In this document: piece after piece, positions 25,305 to 34,514 of the stretch
How positions within the stretch are numbered: position 1 is the first letter of the stretch
How the letters are laid out: each line of letters begins with the position of its first letter
NCBI GenBank assembly: GCA_000517005.1
Contig: KI911965.1
Coordinates: forward strand, 331,572-370,948
From: Microvirga lupini
Lineage (GTDB): Bacteria > Pseudomonadota > Alphaproteobacteria > Rhizobiales > Beijerinckiaceae
Length of the DNA stretch: 39,377 nt
Direction of reading: 5' to 3'
Made by a program: the position numbers and the translations under genes
The notes under the pieces: model-generated
Told to the model about the DNA's origin: nothing
Database searches by the model: none
Seen by the model: the letters and a program-made list of their open reading frames with translations, nothing else

Positions 25305-25401
25305 CGTCATCACCGACCTTGTGCCGGGGATCTCGATTGGAAAAGTAGGTCGCTTTACAGCATCACAGCATCGGGATGGCCAGGATAGGCCGGCCATGAC
25401 G
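25305..25401. repeat. Dispersed REP-type palindrome, reverse-oriented diverged copy
   Basis: CGTCATCACCGACCTTGTGCC at the left end and GGATGGCCAGGATAGGCC...GGCCATGACG at the right end are the same two modules as in 1408-1496 and 3413-3503, in opposite order. The central spacer is different. Mismatches show divergence. Confidence 0.65.
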
Positions 25402-25468
25402 GGAGGGTCCAACCGAGCCGTAATCCCCACCCTGCAAAGGGAGGGAAATGGGGTCTCACTCGTCAGAC

Positions 25469-25505
25469 GATCCCGGATCTCCGCTGCGCTCCGTCCGGGA
25501 TGACC
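25469..25505. repeat. Short palindrome TCCCGGA...TCCGGGA
   Basis: TCCCGGATCTCCGCTGCGCT / CCGTCCGGGATGAC carries terminal inverted TCCCGGA arms around CCGCTGCGC. It ends 15 bases before the topoisomerase stop codon and may double as a transcript-end hairpin for the minus-strand gene. Confidence 0.55.
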
Positions 25506-25519
25506 GTGAGTAGCGCGCA

Positions 25520-26689
25520 TCAAACCCGCATCTCGGGCTGAGCCTTGTCGTGTTTCCCGTCCGGCGAGACACGACGCTTTTTCGCGGGTTTCTCTTTCGC
25601 CTGCTTCTCGACTTCACGGGAGAGCCGTTGTTCCAACAGCGCCAGAACGGCCGCCTCCTCGGGTCTGAGGCTGGCGAGATCCTCGCGCAGCTCCGTCTCG
25701 ATCTCTTCCTTGATGTCCAGAAGCAGGCCGCCGTCGAGATAGGCGTCGAACACTTCCGGATGCACGTAGCATTTGCGGCAGATGCTCGGCGTGTTGCCGA
25801 GCCGCGCGGAAACCGTCTCGATGGCGGTCCGGATGTTCTTCTTGGCCTTGGCGTCGCTGTCGAATTCCTCGAACTCGGCGAGCGCGAGAGCCGCCAGCAC
25901 CGTGCCGGCCCAGGTGCGGAAATCCTTGGCCGTGATCTCGCTTCCGGTGATCTCCTTTAGATAGGCGTTCACGTCGGCCGAGGTGATCGATTGCTGCTCG
26001 CCGTTTTCGTCGAGATACTGGAACAGATCCTGTCCCGGCAGGTCCTGGCAGGCCTTCACGATTTTGGCAATGCGCCGATCCTTGACCTGCAAGCGCCAGG
26101 TCTTGCCGCTCTTGCCCTTGAACTGGAAGCGCAGCTCGCCGCCTTCCACCTTCACATGCGGATCGCGCAGAGTGGTGAGGCCATAGCTCTTGTTCTGCTT
26201 GACGTAGTCGGAATTGCCGACTCGGATCAGCGTGTTCTCGAGCAGATGCACCACTGTCGCCAGCACCTTTTCGCGCGGCAACCCGCGCAGGCTCATATGC
26301 TCGTCGATGGTCTTGCGGATCGCCGGCAAGCCTCGAGCGAATTCGAGCATGTGCTCGTATTTCGTGCTCTCGCGAACCTCGCGGAAAGCCGGATGATAGC
26401 GATACTGCTTGCGGCCCTTGGCATCGCGGCCCGTCGCCTGAATATGGCCGTTGGCCCTCGCGCAGATCCACACATCCGTATAGGCAGGCGGGATCGCTAG
26501 GGACTTGATGCGCTCGAGCGTCGCCTTGTCCTCGATCTTCTGGCCGTCGGGACCGGTATAGGTGAAGCCCTTGCCGGACTTCCTGCGCCGGATGCCGGGC
26601 TCCTCGTCGGAGACGTAACGCAGGCCTGCCGTCTCGGCGGCGTCGCGCGGATCGATGATATTTTCGGTATTGGCGTTCGGTTCCGGCAT
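25520..26689 (-). CDS. Type IB DNA topoisomerase (poxvirus/bacterial type)
   Basis: This 389-residue enzyme relaxes supercoils through a 3'-phosphotyrosine intermediate. The N-terminal region (RYVSDEEPGIRRRKSGKGF) and the following IPPAYTDVWICARANGHIQ are typical of bacterial topoisomerase IB. The catalytic core has RVGNSDYVKQNKSYGLTTLR, KDFRTWAGTVLAA and the tyrosine in CRKCYVHPEVFDAYL near residue 313. A Lys/Glu-rich tail (KEKPAKKRR) follows. ATG 26689 (AAGGCCTGCC upstream) is preferred to a TTG at 26710. A SemiSWEET gene lies 25 bases upstream on the same strand. Confidence 0.93.
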   Translation of the reverse strand: MPEPNANTENIIDPRDAAETAGLRYVSDEEPGIRRRKSGKGFTYTGPDGQKIEDKATLERIKSLAIPPAYTDVWICARANGHIQATGRDAKGRKQYRYHPAFREVRESTKYEHMLEFARGLPAIRKTIDEHMSLRGLPREKVLATVVHLLENTLIRVGNSDYVKQNKSYGLTTLRDPHVKVEGGELRFQFKGKSGKTWRLQVKDRRIAKIVKACQDLPGQDLFQYLDENGEQQSITSADVNAYLKEITGSEITAKDFRTWAGTVLAALALAEFEEFDSDAKAKKNIRTAIETVSARLGNTPSICRKCYVHPEVFDAYLDGGLLLDIKEEIETELREDLASLRPEEAAVLALLEQRLSREVEKQAKEKPAKKRRVSPDGKHDKAQPEMRV

Positions 26690-26714
26690 GGCAGGCCTTT
26701 TGAAAAGCAAGACG

Positions 26715-27032
26715 TCAACCGAACCGCGCCAGCCCCGGTTCCCTGCGCGATCTCGTCACATGAGATTTGCGGCTGTCATTACGGATCTTGAAGACCAGAA
26801 TGGTGGCGCTCAGGATCAGGCTCAGCCCGTTGAAGACCATCATGGGCCAGCTGCCGATCAGGAATCCGTAGGCCGACCACAGGACGAAGGCCGTCACCGT
26901 GACCATGTACATGTGCTTCGAAATCGCCTTCGTGTCCCGTTCCCGCCAAGCCTTCACCACCTGGGGAACGAAGCTCGAGGTCGAGAGGATGCCCGCAATC
27001 GTCGCCAATAACGTCGGCAGCCAATCCGGCAT
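26715..27032 (-). CDS. SemiSWEET-type sugar transporter
   Basis: This 105-residue membrane protein has three helices and the PQ-loop motif FVPQVVKAWRERDTKAIS near residues 21-38. A second conserved stretch is MYMVTVTAFVLWSAYGFLIG. SemiSWEETs dimerise to form a bidirectional sugar facilitator in the inner membrane. ATG 27032 has AAGGGAGACAACAG upstream. The C-terminal tail is Arg/Ser-rich (SRKSHVTRSRREPG). It lies just upstream of the topoisomerase gene and probably shares its transcript, with no evident functional link. Confidence 0.88.
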   Translation of the reverse strand: MPDWLPTLLATIAGILSTSSFVPQVVKAWRERDTKAISKHMYMVTVTAFVLWSAYGFLIGSWPMMVFNGLSLILSATILVFKIRNDSRKSHVTRSRREPGLARFG

Positions 27033-27144
27033 GTCTGTTGTCTCCCTTGCTTCAGGATGACGGCAACGGGCCCCGATCGGGGGGAGTTCCCTTCTGCCCC
27101 ATGCCGGGGTTAGAAGGGCGCAACCGCTTCATCCGGATTGTCCC

Positions 27145-28295
27145 TTGTCTTCCTTGTCCCTGCCTGACGTCCAAGGCCGTAAGCTCGTCTTCGTGATCAC
27201 CGAGGACTGGTTCTTCGCCTCCCATTTCCTGCCCATGGCCAGGGCCGCCCACGAGCTTGGGCTCGACGTCGCGGTCGTGTGTCGCGTGCGCTCGCACCGA
27301 GAGGCGATCGAGGCCACGGGTGCCAAAGTGATTCCCCTGGAAGCCGAGCGGCGCAGCCTGAATCCGATTACGGCCGGTCTGAAGACCGGAGATTTGGCAG
27401 CCATTCTCAGATCTGAGAAAGCCGATCTGGTTCATTGCATTGCGTTGCGCGGCATTCTCACCGGCGGCTTCGCGGCCAGTATGGTTGGGATCAAGCGGCG
27501 CGTTTATGCCCTGACCGGCTTGGGCTTCCTAGGGGCCCGGACGGACATGGTCGCTCGCCTCGCCCAAAAGGCCGTGCGGCTGCTCGTGCGTGGCCTCGAG
27601 ACCGGCCAGACCCGCTACGTCTTCGAGAACACGGACGATCCCAAGCTCCTCGGCCTCGATCCTGCCGGCGAACGCGTCACCATCCTCGGCGGAGCCGGCA
27701 TCGATCCGGACCTTCTCAAACCTGCTCCCCTGCCCCACCAGCCGCCGCTCAGGGTCGCGGTGGTGGCCCGCATGCTCTGGTCCAAGGGCATCGACGTGGC
27801 CGTGGAGGCAGTCCGGGCCGCAAGGGCTGAAGGTGCCCCCGTGAGCTGTCCCTCTATGGCGCCCCCGATCCCTCGAATCCGAAGGCGATCCCGGAGAAGA
27901 CCCTGAAGGCCTGGAGCGCCGAGCCCGGCATCGCCTGGTACGGGGCGACACGGGACGTCGCCGCCGTCTGGCGCGAGCATCACGTCGCCTGCCTACCTTC
28001 GCGCGGCGGCGAGGGCCTGCCGCGGACGCTCCTGGAAGCCGCTGCCTGCGGCCGCGCCATCGTCACCACCGACGTGCCCGGGTGCCGCACCCTGGTGCGG
28101 GATGGAATCGAGGGGCATCTCGTTCCCGCCGACGATGCGGCGCGCCTCGCCGAGGCCCTCGTGGCCTTGTCCCGCGAGCCGGATCTCGTCGCCCGCATGG
28201 GGGAGGCCGCCCGCGCCCGCGTTCTCGACGGTTTTACGGAACGGGACGTCATCGAGAGCGTCAAACAGCTTTATCGCTCCATCCTCGCTTCATGA
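27145..28295 (+). pseudogene. Glycosyltransferase (GT4-like) broken by a single-base frameshift
   Basis: The first part (27145-27843) encodes a GT-B N-terminal half with FVITEDWFFASHFLPMARAA and a middle region VTILGGAGIDPDL, then VAVVARMLWSKGIDVAVEA. At GTGAGCTG (27841-27848) the frame changes. In the next frame the sequence continues as ELSLYGAPDPSNPK..., then SRGGEGLPRTLLEAAACG (the E-x7-E donor site) and ends KQLYRSILAS at 28295. Restoring one G (GTGGAG) rejoins the halves. The N-terminal start is uncertain (TTG 27145, no clear ribosome-binding site). The downstream methyltransferase overlaps the stop (ATGA). The break could be a sequencing error. Confidence 0.8.
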
Positions 28296-28942
28296 TTCCC
28301 GACCCCGTCGCCTTCATCCGATCCGAGACCCGCCTTCGCCCCGTGCCCCATGCGCCGGAGATCTTCCTGCATGTGGCGGACGAAGCGACGGAACTCTGGC
28401 AGAAGACCGAGGAGGAGCTGGGCGAGATCGGTCTACCCCCTCCCTTCTGGGCCTTTGCCTGGGCGGGCGGACAGGCGCTCGCCCGCTACATTCTCGATCA
28501 TCCGGAGACGGTGCGCGGGCGGCGTGTGCTGGATTTCGCCTCAGGCTCAGGCCTTGTCGCCATCGCGGCCATGAAGGCCGGGGCTGCCGAGGTGACCGCC
28601 TGCGACATCGATTCGTTCGCCATCGCGGCTATCAGCCTGAATGCCGAGGCCAACGGCGTTTCGATCAATCCGCGCCAAGCCGACATCGTCGGGCAGGACG
28701 GGGGCTGGGACACGGTGCTGGCGGGCGATATCTGCTACGAGCGCGATCTGGCTAGCCGGGTCGTCAATTGGCTGTACAGCCTGAGCCAGAAAGGGGCCAC
28801 GGTGCTGATCGGCGATCCGGGGCGCAGCTATCTTCCCAAGGAGCGCCTGGAGAACCTTGCCGTCTACGAAGTGCCTGTCACCCGGACGCTCGAGGATTCT
28901 GACATCAAGAAATCGAGCGTCTGGCGCTTCCGGCAGATATGA
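28292..28942 (+). CDS. Class I SAM-dependent methyltransferase (ETF-beta lysine methyltransferase-like)
   Basis: This 216-residue enzyme has the Rossmann motif LDFASGSGLVAIAAMKAGA near residues 82-100, ACDIDSFAIAAISLNAEANG near 104-123 and VLAGDICYERDLA near 148-160. The N-terminal WQKTEEELGEIGLPPPFWAF matches the bacterial homologs of ETFB lysine methyltransferase and L11-like enzymes. Its predicted role is protein-lysine methylation, probably of electron-transfer flavoprotein beta; this is inferred from the family. ATG 28292 overlaps the glycosyltransferase stop by four bases. Length is normal and the frame is intact. Confidence 0.85.
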   Translation: MIPDPVAFIRSETRLRPVPHAPEIFLHVADEATELWQKTEEELGEIGLPPPFWAFAWAGGQALARYILDHPETVRGRRVLDFASGSGLVAIAAMKAGAAEVTACDIDSFAIAAISLNAEANGVSINPRQADIVGQDGGWDTVLAGDICYERDLASRVVNWLYSLSQKGATVLIGDPGRSYLPKERLENLAVYEVPVTRTLEDSDIKKSSVWRFRQI

Positions 28943-29013
28943 GCCCTCCGGTCACCCGCGAGTTTGCCCGATTTCATGCGGCTCTTGCAAATTTTCCTCT
29001 TCAAATGGGCAGC

Positions 29014-29021
29014 GTTATAAC
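29014..29021. promoter_or_regulatory. GTTATAAC palindrome upstream of zur
   Basis: GTTATAAC is a perfect 8-base palindrome 90 bases before the zur start, in an AT-rich context (AGCGTTATAACCTATAC). Zur boxes have an inverted TGTTATA/TATAACA core, so this could be an autoregulatory site. The flanking arms do not extend the dyad well. Confidence 0.3.
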
Positions 29022-29110
29022 CTATACAAACGAAGTGGATTCGCGCCGCCTATATCGGCTGCGGAGACGATGGGGGCTTGGAACTTGGCAATTTAACGAG
29101 GAGTAATCCG

Positions 29111-29630
29111 ATGGCTCATACATCGTCTCTTCAGCACAGACCTTCCCATAAGGGCGCCCTGAACCGCGCTCCTTGACCCTCTGAGAAGACGGAGCACGCC
29201 ATTGCCCAGTCGGAGGCCCTCTGCCGGGCCAAGGGAGTACGGCTGACTCCGTCCGCCGGCGCGTGCTCGAAGTGCTCCATGGCCTCGACAAGCCGCTCGG
29301 CGCCTACGATCTGGTGGATCTGTTCGGTTCGGCGCGCAGGGACGGCGCATGGCGCCCATCACCATCTATCGCGCCCTTGATTTCCTCATCGAACAGGGGC
29401 TCGTGCATCGGCTCGCGAGCCGCAACACCTATATCGCCAGCTCCAGCACCTCCAGCGGTCGTGGGACCACGGCCTTTCTGATCTGCGATGGATGCGGAGA
29501 TGTGAATGAAGTCACCTCCCCGGACGTGGCCGATACCGTGCTCAAGGTCCTGCAGGAGCGGGGTTACCAGCCCCGCACGAAGATTCTGGAGATCACCGGT
29601 CGCTGCGCTCATTGCCAGGACGTCCACTGA
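29111..29630 (+). pseudogene. zur: Zinc-uptake regulator Zur (Fur family), disrupted
   Basis: ATG 29111 has a strong Shine-Dalgarno (GAGGAG) but the frame stops at TGA 29174-29176. Fur/Zur-like sequence continues after it: AIAQSEALCRAKGVRLTP in the same frame. A base is missing near 29251 (then RRRVLEVLHGLDKPLGAYDLVDL in the next frame) and another near 29348 (then MAPITIYRALDFLIEQGLVH in the third frame). The C-terminal half keeps both zinc-cluster pairs, CDGCGD and CAHCQD. Three lesions would abolish the full protein; only an N-terminally truncated 93-residue stretch from 29349 stays open. Zur normally represses zinc uptake genes. Assembly error is an alternative explanation. Confidence 0.85.
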
Positions 29631-29685
29631 GGTCGCCCGTTCCATTAAGCCGCGCTTGACGAAGAAGGCTTTTGGCATCAGCTAA

Positions 29686-29712
29686 ACGACGGCAGCCCGG
29701 AGCTGCCGTCGT
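29686..29712 (+). terminator. 11-bp hairpin between zur and ispG
   Basis: ACGACGGCAGC (29686-29696) and GCTGCCGTCGT (29702-29712) form a perfect stem with loop CCGGA. It has no U-tract. It sits 56 bases after the zur stop and ends 10 bases before ATG 29723 of ispG. It may end the zur transcript or fold in the ispG leader and mask the start. Confidence 0.5.
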
Positions 29713-29722
29713 GGATTGTAGC

Positions 29723-31009
29723 ATGTCGTTCATCTCGCCTTCTGAGACCGCTTCCGCCTCCGAGAGCCTCGCAGGCCCCGCCCCACGCCACCGCACGGTG
29801 GGCGTGCGTGTCGGGTCCATCATGGTCGGCGGCGGTGCTCCGATCGTGGTCCAGTCGATGACCAACACGGACACGGCGGATGTGGACGCCACTGTGAAGC
29901 AGGTTGCGGCATTGGTCCGGGCCGGCTCGGAAATCGTCCGGATCACCGTCGACCGCGACGAGGCGGCGGCGGCCGTGCCGAAGATCCGCGAACGGCTCGA
30001 CCGGTTGGGCATCGACGTGCCCCTGATCGGCGACTTCCACTATATCGGCCACCAGCTTCTCGCCGACCATCCGGCCTGTGCCGAGGCGCTCGCCAAGTAC
30101 CGCATCAATCCTGGCAATGTGGGTTTCAAGGAAAAGAAGGATCGGCAGTTCGGGGCCATCGTCGAGCAGGCGATCCGGCACGGCAAAGCCGTGCGCATCG
30201 GCACCAACTGGGGCTCCCTCGACCAGGAGCTGCTGACGCACCTGATGAACGAGAACGCGGCCTCCGCGAACCCGCGCGACATGCGCTGGGTCACCCGCGA
30301 GGCCATGATCCAGTCGGCGCTGCTGTCCGCCGCCCGCGCCGAGGAGATCGGTCTGAGCCGCGACCGGATCATCCTCTCGGCGAAGGTCTCGGCCGTGCAG
30401 GACCTGATCGCCGTCTACCAGGACCTCGCCCGCCGCTCCGATTACGCCATCCATCTCGGCCTCACCGAGGCCGGCATGGGCACGAAGGGCATCGTGGCCT
30501 CCTCCGCCGCCATGGGCATCCTGCTCCACCAGGGGATCGGCGACACGATCCGCTATTCTCTGACCCCGGAACCGGGCGGCGACCGGACTCTGGAGGTCAA
30601 GACGGCCCAGGAACTGCTCCAGACCATGGGCTTTCGCACCTTCGTGCCGCTGGTCGCCGCATGCCCCGGCTGTGGACGCACCACCTCCTCCGTGTTCCAG
30701 GAGCTGGCGCGGGACATCCAGAGCTGGATCTCCACCTCCATGCCCGAGTGGCGCCGGACCTATCCCGGCGTCGAGAACCTGAACGTGGCGGTGATGGGCT
30801 GCATCGTGAACGGGCCCGGCGAGTCGAAACACGCGAATATCGGCATCTCACTGCCCGGAACCGGCGAGCAACCGGCGGCTCCGGTCTTCATCGACGGCCG
30901 CAAGGCCATGACCCTGCGCGGCCCGACGCTGGCCCAGGACTTCCAGAAGATCGTCCTCGACTATATCGAGAAGAACTACGGCCAGCCCGGACGCGATGCC
31001 GCCGAATGA
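29723..31009 (+). CDS. ispG: 4-hydroxy-3-methylbut-2-enyl diphosphate synthase (flavodoxin/ferredoxin)
   Basis: This 428-residue [4Fe-4S] enzyme reduces MEcPP to HMBPP in the MEP isoprenoid pathway. Fe-S ligands are in [13 protein letters not shown] near residue 313 and [18 protein letters not shown] near 358. The TIM-barrel part contains [12 protein letters not shown] and [12 protein letters not shown]. Length is typical of proteobacterial IspG (about 370-430). ATG 29723 is chosen; a TTG at 29672 would add 17 residues. The farnesyl/polyprenyl synthase gene ispA lies 3.5 kb further on. The start is close to the hairpin at 29686-29712. Confidence 0.96.
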   Translation: MSFISPSETASASESLAGPAPRHRTVGVRVGSIMVGGGAPIVVQSMTNTDTADVDATVKQVAALVRAGSEIVRITVDRDEAAAAVPKIRERLDRLGIDVPLIGDFHYIGHQLLADHPACAEALAKYRINPGNVGFKEKKDRQFGAIVEQAIRHGKAVRIGTNWGSLDQELLTHLMNENAASANPRDMRWVTREAMIQSALLSAARAEEIGLSRDRIILSAKVSAVQDLIAVYQDLARRSDYAIHLGLTEAGMGTKGIVASSAAMGILLHQGIGDTIRYSLTPEPGGDRTLEVKTAQELLQTMGFRTFVPLVAACPGCGRTTSSVFQELARDIQSWISTSMPEWRRTYPGVENLNVAVMGCIVNGPGESKHANIGISLPGTGEQPAAPVFIDGRKAMTLRGPTLAQDFQKIVLDYIEKNYGQPGRDAAE

Positions 31010-31205
31010 GGCAGCAAGCGTGGCCATGGAACCCCAGGCGAAATTCCGTTTTAAGCTAAGGCGCGATGTGCTAGAGAGCCGCCGCGCCGGCAATGACGGC
31101 CGCTGCGCTCTTTGGAAAATTGGGCGGAGAAGAAGCCGCCCTTCGTCGTTTGTAGAGTGATTCAACCAGGGCCGTCCGCGGGCACGTCCGCAAAGAAAAG
31201 CACAC

Positions 31206-33152
31206 ATGGCAGAACAGCACGCCGTTGCCCCAGGACATGCAGATTCCGCAGCCCCTGAGGCCACCTTACCGGACAGCCATTCCAAGGCGAGCTTCTGGAC
31301 CCTGACCCTCGGCGCCATCGGCGTCGTCTATGGCGATATCGGCACCAGCCCACTCTACGCCATGCGCGAGACGGTGATGGCCGCCACCGGCGGTCATCAT
31401 GGCACTCCCGTCCCCCTGACCCGTGAGCTGGTGATCAGCATCCTGTCGCTCCTGCTCTGGGCACTGATCCTCACGGTATCGGTCAAATACGTGGTCCTGC
31501 TGCTGCGCGCCGACAACAAGGGCGAAGGCGGCTCGCTGACCCTGGTCGCACTGGCGCAGCGCGCGCTTGGACGAAGAAGCCTCCCGATCCTCATGATGGG
31601 CATGGCGGGCGCAGCCCTCTTCTACGGCGACGCGGCGATCACACCAGCGATGTCCGTGCTTTCGGCCCTGGAAGGCCTGAAGCTCGTGGGCCCCTCCTTA
31701 GAGGCCTATATCCTGCCGGGTGCCCTGGCGATCCTCATCGCTCTCTTCGCCGTGCAGAGCCGCGGCACCGGCAAGGTCGCGGCCTTCTTCGGCCCCCTCA
31801 CACTCCTGTGGTTCATCACCATGGCGGGCCTCGGTCTCCTCCATATCGCCGATGATTGGGAGGTCCTGCTCGCATTCAACCCCTATTACGGCGTGTCCTT
31901 CCTGGTCACGCATCCGGGCACGGCCTTTGCGATCCTGGGCAGCGTCTGCCTTGCCGTGACCGGTGCCGAAGCGCTCTATGCGGATCTTGGTCATTTTGGC
32001 CGCAGGCCGATCCGCATGGCCTGGAGCACGGTCGTCTTTCCGGCTCTCGCTCTGAACTATCTCGGACAGGGCGCCCTCGTCCTTTCGAACCCAGACGCCA
32101 TCGCCAACCCCTTCTTCCTGCTGGCGCCGCCCTGGCTCCTCCTGCCCCTCGTGATCCTCGCCACCTTGGCGACTATCGTCGCGAGCCAGGCGGTGATCAC
32201 CGGCGCCTATTCCCTGACCCGGCAGGCAGTGCAGCTCGGCATTCTGCCGCGCCTGGAAGTCCGCTTCACGTCGGAGACGCATCAGGGGCAGATCTATCTG
32301 CCGCGCGTGAACTGGCTGCTGCTCGCGGCCGTGGTCAGCCTCGTGCTGCTCTTCGGCTCCTCCAGCAATCTCGCCAGTGCCTACGGCATCGCGGTCTTCG
32401 GCACCATGGTCGTCACCACCCTGCTCGCCTGCGTGGTCTTCAGCCGGAGCTGGGGCTGGGGTCCGGTGAAGACCGGGCTCATCATGATTCCGCTGCTGTT
32501 GATCGATCTCACCTTCCTGTCGTCGAACCTGGTAAAGCTTCTCGACGGCGGCTATGTCCCGCTGGTCATCGCAGGCGTCTTCTTTGTGCTCATGTGGACC
32601 TGGGTGAAGGGAACCAGGATCCTGTTCGAGAAGACCCGCAAGATCGACGTACCCTTCCTCGAACTGGTCCAGATGCTGGAGAAGAGCCCGCCGCACCGAG
32701 TGAAGGGCACCGCCGTCTTCCTGACGAGCGACCCGGACACGGCGCCGGCGGCTCTCCTGCACAACCTCAAGCACAACAAGGTGCTGCACGAGAAGAACGT
32801 GATCCTGACCGTCAACAGCGCGGACGTTCCCCGCGTGGAGGACGAGGATCGGGTCGCCATCGAGCATGTGGGCGATTCGTTCTGGCGCATCCGCCTGAGC
32901 TACGGCTACATGGAAACGCCCAACATTCCGCGCGGTCTCGCAATCCTGCGCAAGCAGGGCTTCAAGTTCGACATCATGGCGACGTCGTTCTTCCTCTCAC
33001 GCCGCTCGATCCGCCCCGCCAGCCAGTCGGGCATGCCGCTCTGGCAGGACAAGCTGTTCATCGGCTTGGCGAAATCAGCAAGCGACGCCACGGACTTCTT
33101 CCAGATCCCGACCGGACGCGTGGTGGAAGTCGGCACGCAGGTGACGGTGTAG
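31206..33152 (+). CDS. kup: KUP-type potassium uptake protein
   Basis: This 648-residue KUP/HAK/KT transporter has about twelve membrane helices in its first 450 residues. The N-terminal signature is [15 protein letters not shown] near residues 38-52. [20 protein letters not shown] and [17 protein letters not shown] are further family blocks. The C-terminal cytoplasmic region ([35 protein letters not shown]) is intact. Function: proton-coupled potassium uptake in the inner membrane. ATG 31206 is preceded by AAAGAAAAGCACAC. A 7-bp hairpin GGCCGGT / ACCGGCC follows at 33152-33175. No other potassium genes are adjacent. Confidence 0.96.
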   Translation: MAEQHAVAPGHADSAAPEATLPDSHSKASFWTLTLGAIGVVYGDIGTSPLYAMRETVMAATGGHHGTPVPLTRELVISILSLLLWALILTVSVKYVVLLLRADNKGEGGSLTLVALAQRALGRRSLPILMMGMAGAALFYGDAAITPAMSVLSALEGLKLVGPSLEAYILPGALAILIALFAVQSRGTGKVAAFFGPLTLLWFITMAGLGLLHIADDWEVLLAFNPYYGVSFLVTHPGTAFAILGSVCLAVTGAEALYADLGHFGRRPIRMAWSTVVFPALALNYLGQGALVLSNPDAIANPFFLLAPPWLLLPLVILATLATIVASQAVITGAYSLTRQAVQLGILPRLEVRFTSETHQGQIYLPRVNWLLLAAVVSLVLLFGSSSNLASAYGIAVFGTMVVTTLLACVVFSRSWGWGPVKTGLIMIPLLLIDLTFLSSNLVKLLDGGYVPLVIAGVFFVLMWTWVKGTRILFEKTRKIDVPFLELVQMLEKSPPHRVKGTAVFLTSDPDTAPAALLHNLKHNKVLHEKNVILTVNSADVPRVEDEDRVAIEHVGDSFWRIRLSYGYMETPNIPRGLAILRKQGFKFDIMATSFFLSRRSIRPASQSGMPLWQDKLFIGLAKSASDATDFFQIPTGRVVEVGTQVTV

Positions 33153-33195
33153 GCCGGTTGCTCTTGTGACCGGCCGATGTCAGTCTTGCTAATCC

Positions 33196-33741
33196 ATGAC
33201 TGAAATCACCCTCATCCGTCCAAGCCTGGACTGGCTTCCCTTCTATGCCCACGCCCTTGAGCAGGGCTGGTCGCCCAACACGGACCAGGATGTCAGCCGC
33301 GAGCAGCTTCTGCAGCTCCGGCGCAATCCCGAGCGTTTCCTCCACGACCTCTACAACAGCCCCATGGTCCGGCTGCCGGACGGACGTGAAGTGGCGCGCC
33401 TGCCCGCGCACGATTTCTGGATCAGCGACGGCGAATTCTGCGGTAGAATCGGCTTTCGCTTCCAGAGGGGAACGGAAGACCTACCGACTGCTATCTACGG
33501 GCATATCGGCTACACCATCGTGCCCTGGAAGCGGCGGCGCGGCTACGCCACGCAGGCGCTGCACATGATCCTGCCGGTCTGCCGCTCGGAAGGTTTCTCG
33601 CGAGTGCTGATCACCTGCGACGACGACAACGAGGCTTCGCGAAAAGTCATTCTCGCCAATGGCGGAACCCCTGCGGGCTCGCTTCCGCACAACCGCCGCC
33701 CTGGGCACGTCAAGCTGACCTTCTGGGTTCCGACCGCTTGA
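33196..33741 (+). CDS. GNAT-family N-acetyltransferase
   Basis: This 181-residue GNAT protein would transfer an acetyl group from acetyl-CoA to an amine. The acetyl-CoA site is in [18 protein letters not shown] near residues 96-113 (R/Q-x-x-G-x-A/T). The following strand and helix ([21 protein letters not shown]) are typical. The N-terminal helix region is longer than in minimal GNATs ([17 protein letters not shown]). The substrate is not readable. The gene begins 43 bases after kup on the same strand and may read through from it. Confidence 0.85.
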   Translation: MTEITLIRPSLDWLPFYAHALEQGWSPNTDQDVSREQLLQLRRNPERFLHDLYNSPMVRLPDGREVARLPAHDFWISDGEFCGRIGFRFQRGTEDLPTAIYGHIGYTIVPWKRRRGYATQALHMILPVCRSEGFSRVLITCDDDNEASRKVILANGGTPAGSLPHNRRPGHVKLTFWVPTA

Positions 33742-33814
33742 CGAACGAATCCCATCCCCGCGTAAGCCGCGCAGGCGATCTCACAGCACGGACCCAGTCT
33801 CAAGGGATCATACC

Positions 33815-34489
33815 ATGTCAGATCTGGTCCTCGAGCCCCTGAACACATACCGCTCCTATCCGCCCGAGGAGATGATCGCTCGGGTTCAGGCCTTCTACGA
33901 GGACATTCGGCGGCGTCGAACCGTGCGCGACTTCGCCGACAAGCCCGTGCCGCGCGAGGTCATCGAGTATGCCCTGCTCGCCGCCGGCACGGCACCATCC
34001 GGCGCCAATCTCCAGCCCTGGCACTTTGCCGTGATCACCACTGCCGATACCAAGCGACGCATCCGGAACGCGGCGGAGGCCGAGGAGCGTGACTTCTACA
34101 ACGGTCGCGCGCCGCAGGAATGGCTCGACGCGCTGGCGCCTCTCGGGACGGATGAGCACAAGGGCTTCCTGGAGGCAGCTCCCGTTCTGATCGCCATTTT
34201 CGGACAGCGGTCGAGCGAGGGCCCCGATGGGCTCAGGATCAAGAATTACTATGTGCCGGAATCGGTCGGGATCGCCACAGGCTTCCTGATTGCAGCCCTG
34301 CATGAGGCAGGCTTGGCCACACTCACGCACACTCCCAGCCCAATGGGCTTCCTCAACGAGATCTGCAGCCGTCCTGAAACCGAGAAGCCCTACATTCTTC
34401 TGGTGACCGGCTATCCTGCGGAAGGCTGCAGGGTCCCTGTTTACGGCGGGATCAAGAAACCCCTCGATAAGATCGCTTCCTGGCTCTGA
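33815..34489 (+). CDS. Nitroreductase-family flavoprotein
   Basis: This 224-residue protein of the FMN-dependent nitroreductase superfamily has the N-terminal FMN-phosphate motif [14 protein letters not shown] near residues 30-43. It also has the cofactor-contacting stretch [16 protein letters not shown] near 60-75 and a late FMN-contacting region [18 protein letters not shown] near 158-175. Family members reduce quinones, nitro or halogenated aromatics. The organisation resembles the BluB/iodotyrosine deiodinase-type subgroup, but without a specific substrate clue. It lies 73 bases after the GNAT gene on the same strand. Confidence 0.9.
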   Translation: MSDLVLEPLNTYRSYPPEEMIARVQAFYEDIRRRRTVRDFADKPVPREVIEYALLAAGTAPSGANLQPWHFAVITTADTKRRIRNAAEAEERDFYNGRAPQEWLDALAPLGTDEHKGFLEAAPVLIAIFGQRSSEGPDGLRIKNYYVPESVGIATGFLIAALHEAGLATLTHTPSPMGFLNEICSRPETEKPYILLVTGYPAEGCRVPVYGGIKKPLDKIASWL

Positions 34490-34514
34490 GACGCTAGGAG
34501 CTAGAGGCGTAAAA

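Noticed and set aside
31010-31205. Riboswitch or potassium-responsive leader before kup
   Set aside because: No recognisable conserved fold or motif was seen in the 196-base leader.
31698-32867. 389-codon minus-strand frame opposite kup
   Set aside because: Charged low-complexity shadow of a membrane protein gene.
33152-33175. 7-bp hairpin after kup as a terminator
   Set aside because: The stem is short, the loop is 10 bases and there is no U-tract, so I did not call it.
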